In this document: positions 58,483-64,000 of the stretch, in pieces
How the letters are laid out: each line of letters begins with the position of its first letter
Position numbering within the stretch: the first letter of the stretch is position 1
Source: Suillus spraguei
Taxonomy: Eukaryota; Basidiomycota; Agaricomycetes; Boletales; Suillaceae
Reading direction: 5' to 3'
Assembly: GCA_016800925.1 (NCBI GenBank)
Contig: JABCPU010000109.1
Location: forward strand, 116,065 to 180,064
DNA: 64,000 nucleotides
The notes under the pieces: model-generated
The model's database searches: none
What the model was told of the DNA's origin: nothing
What the model saw: the letters and a program-made list of their open reading frames with translations, nothing else
Made by a program: the position numbers and the translations under genes

Positions 58483-58822
58483 TAGATGATAACGCTCCTT
58501 TTGTCATTAGTTCCGCAACGTGTTGCCCAAGGTACTTGTTTAAGATTAGGTGTTTGACTATAACATGCAGACCGTTCAAATGTAATTTTATGATTCATTT
58601 GCCTTGTGCTCTTTTCCTAGTAGTTATTTTGCAAATACCAGCTATGCTTTAGCTTCATCGATTCATCAATTACTGAGTCAATGGTATGTAGAAAAATCAG
58701 TATTCAGTAAATATAAATATCGCCGAGACCCAGTATGCTAGCCGAGATTGATGTAGGTGCTTAGGCATATATAAATTGAGTGTCACCTAATAAATGTTAC
58801 GTTCTTCTGTGCAGTCCGCACG
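58483..58822. other. Convergent intergenic region
   Basis: 3' ends of the P450 and membrane-protein genes. AT-rich, no gene. Confidence 0.4.
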
Positions 58823-60193
58823 TCAAACAATAAGCCCGCTCCTTCGTGCTTTGACTTCTTTCCTTCTTCTCGCCCATTCCTGTTCTTGCGAGGGAGGATC
58901 AACGGCTCTCCAGTCCCCCCACATGCCAGTCTTAAAGATGGCTCTGATATTCGGAACGAGTAGCAGAGCGACAGCCAGCCAGTCACTGAGCATATGGAAT
59001 ATATAGAACGTCGCCTTTTCTAAAGGAGTGTTACCCGAGCCCGGTGCTATTGATGTAAGGGAAGTCGTGCGGTGATACATGAACAACAGTCGGAAGATCG
59101 CAGAGGATGCCTGTCCGTCGAGGAAACTTATTATTATGTAAACGAACAAAAAGGAGAACACGGATCCTTACGTTGCAAGCGAGGATGGAAAGAAGTATAG
59201 TGATGTGAATCGGCTCCACTTTGGGCAGTTTTCTGGCGCGAACCACCAGGGCTGCCACGAAAAGAATGAGAAAGAGAGCGATGCCGGAGCTTAGGTATCT
59301 GGACAAAGACGTTTGAGTAAGATAAAGCTTCTGGAGTAAAGATCTAATGTACCTGGTGATCATAACCTCGTTGGCTGTGCTTGCATTATCCATTCCACCA
59401 CGATAATGCGCGTTACCGATTATACCCGGGATAGTAGCAGCGAGGAAGGCCAGCTTCAGTACATCGGTAAACCAACGATAGAAAAATCGCTTTTTTGGGT
59501 CATCATGTATGTGTATTTCATCCGAAAGATGAATCGAAGGACTGTGAAGTGGGGAGAGAGGATGCATAGAGGACGACATCGAAGGAGCGACAGGTGAATC
59601 GCGCGGGTCTGTAAAACCTGCCGAACCCTTGGTAGAGTTCACATACAGGCAGCGCAGAAGGACCACGACGTCGTGCGCTATGACAATGTATGGCAAAGCA
59701 ATAGTGACTTGCATGTAAGTCGTCAAAGTCGGGGATGTCCTTTCCGCAGAGTTGCGGGATTGCCAGGCTCGTAGAGAGAAAATTATGACTCTGGAAGGTA
59801 ACATGAGGCAACGGGCGTCAATGCAGTAGGGTGCCGTTCTCACCTTTCTATAGTTGTAATGATTGCGTTGATGCTCACGATAACCCGCGAATGCTTGTTG
59901 TATAACCGTGAAACGAATATGGGTATGAGCGAGAGATACAGTAAGGAGAAGAATATTGATATCCCAAAGTCAGAAGCCATTGGAACACCACCAACTGGCG
60001 ATGGGAATGGATTTTCGTTTGACATCACCCCGGATTGCAGACTCGAGCGACGGGACAAGGTTTGGAAAAAAGTAGAGATCACAAACAGGCCGAAAAGAAC
60101 AACGACAGAAAGGATGGCCATTCTGAATCTACGCATTCAAGAGAAGAAATAAGCCATCCAGCTTGAATATACATACTTGCAGCTGCGCGGCAT
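58823..60193 (-). CDS. Multi-pass membrane protein, family unassigned
   Basis: A 384-residue protein from five exons (minus): 60193-60177, 60128-59844, 59790-59353, 59298-59172 and 59110-58823. About seven or eight hydrophobic segments can be counted: AILSVVVLFGLFVISTFF, ISIFFSLLYLSLIPIFV, VTIALPYIVIAHDVVVLL, LKLAFLAATIPGIIG, IALFLILFVAALVV, ITILLSILAC and LSDWLAVALLLV. A serine-rich hydrophilic loop separates the fourth and fifth segments. The layout resembles fungal seven-TM families of unknown function (for example DUF7702-like or RTA1-like), but no diagnostic motif is seen. The first exon is only 17 nt; the alternative is a start at 60136 within the adjoining intron. Confidence 0.75.
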
Positions 60194-61216
60194 GTGGATG
60201 TCGCGAGCCTGAAAGGTCTGCTTCAACGAGGTCAAAGCGCAGTTGACTTCTACACCTGCCGAATTTGGGAGATGAATTGGAAATTGTGGCTCTTTCCGGA
60301 CGGAGAGCTTGTTCCAAACCCAATACTTGCCGTGGTATTGCTACTGCTAAAAGCAGTACTTTGGTGAACGATAGGCTAGGCAGCGTCAAGTTCTTATCAG
60401 AGTATTCGGCCAAGAATCTAACAGTTATCTGAGATCTAGGATGGTGATGCGGCCACACGCACTGATCAAAGCCCAGGATTCAGGAGTCCCGTCCTGTTTG
60501 TACAGTCTTGTCTCATGTTACATGTGGAGATGCTCAAAGCAGAAAGCTTACGGGCTCCTAGATGTGAGATCCCTAATTTCTTCTGCCAAGTACAGACCTG
60601 ACGAACGGTGTTTATTGTCTACTCCCAGAATGTTAAACGAGGTTTTAGGATGTTGTTTTCATGCTACCTGTGACTTATTCGAACTCGTGCATCTCTCCTT
60701 ACTTGCCGTCATTACTGTTCTGACAGCATGCAATGTCTTCAAGATAGTAACCATACTATACTGGTGGTCCCCAGTGCTGCTCTGGATATTGCGACACGGT
60801 TATTTAGGTGGGTTTGCTTTCGATCCACTGACAAGATCCAAACTCACCCTTTGCGCTCTGATAGCAGTGCGCTTTCCCAAGTAAGATTTCGATTCCAGAG
60901 AGTTGTTGGATCGTCAGCAGAATGTGCCATTATAATTTTGTATTTGTGTTGTTATCCATGGTTTGATTCATAACGACTTGCTGGGCTGGTCATTATGATC
61001 CGAGTTAGACTAATTTCCCTCCCGCTCGAGTAATTAGAAGCCTTCAATAGAATAAAGGAATATCTCGTACACTTAATGTGATATTGACTTCAAGATGCAA
61101 CATGAGTGAGCGAAGTCGTCCAGCTTGATGCTCCTGTGACTTCGAGTTGATGGTGAACGGTAATAGAGATGAAAATCAATATATTCGACCGGTCATTATG
61201 CTTAGGTCCAGGTTTA
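60194..61216. other. Gene-free intergenic stretch
   Basis: Open frames on both strands between 60194 and 60970 show no domain resemblance and no splice structure that joins them. Left unannotated. Confidence 0.4.
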
Positions 61217-61332
61217 CAGCCGTTTGCATATGTAATGGTACTGGCGCCTCGCTGTAAAACAAATGATAATATAGACTGAAAAAGGACTTAGCGTAAATTT
61301 TACAAGACCTGCATACCACAATCATCAATATC

Positions 61333-62028
61333 ATGGGCAACAGAAAGATTTCAGCTGATTTGAAGTTCGCAGCTATTCGCCTGCACGAACAAGGGATTCT
61401 TAGACTCAGCGAGATCCTCGACTGTGTTGGCTTCTCCCTCATGACATTCTATAGAATCAAGAAGCTCTACAACGACACTGGTAACATTGTCAAGCCAAGG
61501 AGCCAATACACTGGTCGTTCACGCATTTTCAATCTCGAAGACCTCCATTACCTTCTAGAACTTATCCATCACCGTCCTGATTGGTTTCTTGATGAGCTGA
61601 CTACACTTATGCGACGCAATCGCTACATCGCTGTCCATTATTCCACAATTCACCGAGAGCTTGCACGGGCTGGCATCTCACTCAAAAAACTCCGCAAGAT
61701 CGCTAAGGAGCGCAATGAAGATGTTCGTGCAGACTTCAAGCGACGGGTGGCGCAGTATACACCAGATCAACTGTTGTTCATTGATGAGACATCGAAAGAT
61801 GAACGCACACAAATTCGGAGGTATGGACGAGCAAAGAGGAGCCGATATGCAAGCATGAAGGGTGCATTTGTTCGCGGACGACGTGACTTTAGGTGCTCGA
61901 AGAGGCTCTGCAACTGGGATAGGCTCTACAGCTGGGGGCAGAGCAGCCATTGCATCTTGTTCACGATCTATACTGTCTCGAGTATCAAAATTGAAAATGC
62001 TTGCGTCAGATACAAATGCTGTCGATGA
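61333..62028 (+). pseudogene. Truncated DDE transposase
   Basis: The first 185 residues or so read as a fungal Tc1/mariner transposase: helix-turn-helix (ISADLKFAAIRLHEQGI, RLSEILDCVGFSLMTFYR), second HTH (HHRPDWFLDELTTLM, YSTIHRELARAGISLKKLR), and the first catalytic aspartate in LFIDETSKDERT. After GAFVRGRRDF the match stops; the second aspartate and final acidic residue are missing, replaced by unrelated sequence. It keeps DNA-binding potential but cannot catalyse transposition. Confidence 0.85.
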
Positions 62029-62160
62029 CCCTGAGCTATCGGAATTGGAAGATGTTGATGAGATGTCAAGGACGCTGCCATCATCATCCGAGCTATCAGA
62101 GTCGTCGATGAACTCTGCGCTTTTGAATGTCTTCGGGTTATGACCCATGTTGCCACAGTA
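61885..62160 (-). other. Filler of unknown origin inside the transposon
   Basis: This stretch replaces the transposase C-terminus. The minus strand is open for 156 codons (62148-61678) with an aspartate/serine-rich run (DDSDSSDDDGS, SSTSSNSDSSGSS), which could be a captured exon or simply low-complexity DNA. No homologue recognised. Confidence 0.4.
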
Positions 62161-62282
62161 GACTCAGAAGCTAAGATATCACAGTACTACAGCTCGTCAA
62201 AATATCGCTAAGTCCTTTTTCGGTCCATGTTATCATTTGTTTTACATCGAGGCGCCAGTACCATTACATATGCAAACGGCTG

Positions 62283-62759
62283 TAAGCTTGCTTGACGTGT
62301 ATGTCCAAGAGAGCTTCAAACTTGACCTCGATCAATGCCTCTACGGCCCCTGTGATACCTCACGCTAGTGGTTTTTACTCGTTGAGTAAATATTTGATAT
62401 ACGGCTGCCATCTTTCATCTCAAGCATAAACTACTAAGTGGCTCAGTGATATTCCCACAACAATTCAATCCTCGAGGGGCCTCAAGACTGCCCAGTCCTC
62501 ATGACAGTGACATAACTTCGACTTATTATTCCCTACTTGCGACCGTCTCTGTATTTGACCAGTGGGCCTGAGGTGTTAGGCAACTTTTTTTCTAAATGAT
62601 CACTTTGCAAAAGCAAAAAAAGGGAACATAGTAGCAAGCACCACATGCTTTTTCTCTCGTTCGCACCTTCCGATAACCTCTGAACGAGTGTCTTTTGTCA
62701 TTTTATTGATGCAACATTTCTGGATTATGTTGCTCTCGGTTCTATGAGCTATCAAAGGT
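62283..62759. other. Gene-free stretch
   Basis: No ORF, repeat or RNA gene recognised. Confidence 0.4.
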
Positions 62760-63070
62760 GACGTTGCTATGTTGGTCCTGACGGTCATCTAAAAGATGCT
62801 TCCGAAATTGTGTCACTGCGTGGCACAATGACCCAGATGACGAGCAACCAATATCTGTCCCTAAGCCTGCTAAGCCTACTCCAGTACACAGCTTCTTTAC
62901 TAGTGCTCGGCGCAGCACTCAAGCCCCTCGGCCTTCGACAAAAGTCCTTGATCCTAACAATGTTGCCTTGTCCAGTTCAACTCATGGCAAACGAAAAGCC
63001 ATGCACGATCCAACCACCAAACGGCGAGTCGCACGCACTGCCTACTTTCCTCTTCCTGCTGCTTCACCTT
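62760..63070 (+). pseudogene. Decayed coding-like remnant, unidentified
   Basis: With frame changes, the plus strand reads VGPDGHLKDASEI, NDPDDEQPISVPKPAKP and RPSTKVLDPNNVALSSSTHG. The texture (proline/lysine-rich, low complexity) suggests the N-terminal part of a repeated fungal protein, but I do not recognise it. It runs into the palindrome at 63131. Confidence 0.35.
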
Positions 63071-63130
63071 CTCTTTAAGTTTGCCAAGCTCAGCCTGGGT
63101 CTCATTTCTGAGCTTCATGTGCGCACATCC

Positions 63131-63241
63131 AATATGTTGGTACAATGAATTTCTTAAACTTACTCTTTGCACCTGCTCCTTCAGCTCCTGAAGGAGCAGG
63201 TGCAAAGAGTAAGTTTAAGAAATTCATTGTACCAACATATT
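63131..63241. repeat. Perfect 54-bp inverted repeat, 3-nt loop
   Basis: The left arm 63131-63184 is the exact reverse complement of the right arm 63188-63241; the loop is CTC. The match stops at once on both sides. The right arm continues an open plus-strand frame (EGAGAKSKFKKFIVPTY...), so the left arm is probably an inverted duplication of it. Confidence 0.97.
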
Positions 63242-64000
63242 CATATTCAACTGACTTGGATGCACGCACATGGCTGCTCTCTTGCTCTTATTGATCGTTT
63301 TGTCTCTGCTAGTTGTGTATAAACCTCAATGACGAGGACAAGGCTCATATTGGACTAGGTACTTAGCGGACCGTGAAGCTGGCACCACTCATTCAAAAAG
63401 TGATCGCACTGCAAAACATTCGCACAATCTTCGTCAAGTGATGCTAAACAACATCTAGATTCATCGATTGCTGCACTCCATGATGAAGATGATAGTACTA
63501 GTTCACTTACTTTTGTCCCTAGCTATGTTTTGCAAGAAAATTTTTGTATCTTTTTGTTGGTCCGGTCCACGGTCCTCTGAATTTCCTGAAGAACCAGACC
63601 GAACTGGACTTTTCCATCATTAACAAGTTGATATGATTTGTTCACCTAGTATCTCAAGGTGACAAGATGATCTTTGTTAGATGTGAAATGCTACCCATCC
63701 CTGATAAAATAACGATTCTCTAGGCCAATACAGTGACACACAAATATTGACACCAACATTCTTGATGTTTGCGTCCACAGATCCACGTAGATGCAAATCT
63801 CACTGATCCTCGAAGTTGCCATAAATAACGACATGCTAGCCTGCAACGCCAGACTAATTATTTGCACTGCAGGATTATAACTTGGGCACGAACGAGGCGT
63901 ACGATTTGTGCCCCTAACAATGAAAATAACGAGGCAAGCTGTTCTAATGAGTACTAGTACACTTCTTACTCTCATTTTTATTCATAACGCACAGGGTTTG
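63242..64000. other. Gene-free stretch to window end
   Basis: No supported gene. Scattered short frames on both strands show no recognisable motif. Confidence 0.4.

Larger units (their letters stand above)
61217..62282 (+). mobile_element. Tc1/mariner-type DNA transposon, deletion derivative
   Basis: 1,066 bp bounded by inverted repeats that start CAGCCGTTTGCATATG and extend about 85 bp with few mismatches, flanked by TA on both sides (61215-61216 and 62283-62284), the TA target choice of the Tc1/mariner superfamily. Encodes a truncated transposase. Confidence 0.9.

Noticed and set aside
60441..60884. 147-codon plus-strand frame with hydrophobic stretches
   Set aside because: No splice partners, no motif, and composition like the surrounding non-coding DNA.

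Overview
The window reads as nuclear DNA of a filamentous fungus, most likely a basidiomycete (Agaricomycetes). The genes are packed with short GT-AG introns (about 45-65 nt), the conserved genes are fungal types (CDK8/SSN3, CDC24, bifunctional THI6, Rap1-like protein, fungal GH63), and the transposon fauna (KDZ/Plavaka-like transposase, chromodomain Ty3, Helitron helicase, tyrosine-recombinase element) fits that group. No species is claimed.

Positions 1-32.3 kb are a dense nest of transposable elements. A complete Ty3 element (3681-12076, minus strand, target duplication AGTCC) sits inside an LTR-like repeat (LTR-A). Its gag is open, but its pol carries two nonsense codons, a mutated RT active site, a frameshift and a solo LTR insertion. 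Between its integrase and 3' LTR it carries, on the opposite strand, an intact spliced gene for a coiled-coil protein with a Zn2Cys6-like cysteine pattern. A Ty1/copia element (17538-29727, minus strand, target duplication CACTC) split a Helitron helicase. That copia element was then bombarded by solo LTRs, a MITE, a Ty3 fragment and a 17-bp tandem array. Up to five insertion levels can be resolved from exact target-site duplications. Recurrent LTR families are named here LTR-A, -B, -C, -E (the copia LTR), -G (the Ty3 LTR) and -H.

Positions 32.4-60.2 kb form a gene island with ten genes: Mediator kinase SSN3/CDK8, a mitochondrial carrier of the YPR011C type, a RhoGAP protein, a GH63-like glucosidase, CDC24 (minus), a Rap1-like BRCT/Myb protein (minus), a phytanoyl-CoA dioxygenase-like protein, THI6 (minus), a cytochrome P450 and a multi-pass membrane protein (minus). 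Exon chains were worked out by hand and each sums to a multiple of three. RhoGAP and CDC24 both act on Rho/Cdc42 signalling; the other genes look like unrelated neighbours.

Positions 60.2-64 kb hold a deletion derivative of a Tc1/mariner-type transposon (TA target site, long terminal inverted repeats), a decayed coding-like stretch, and a perfect 54-bp inverted repeat with a 3-nt loop.

No homology search, splice predictor or alignment was run. Family names come from motif recognition, and junctions from reading donor, acceptor and frame.
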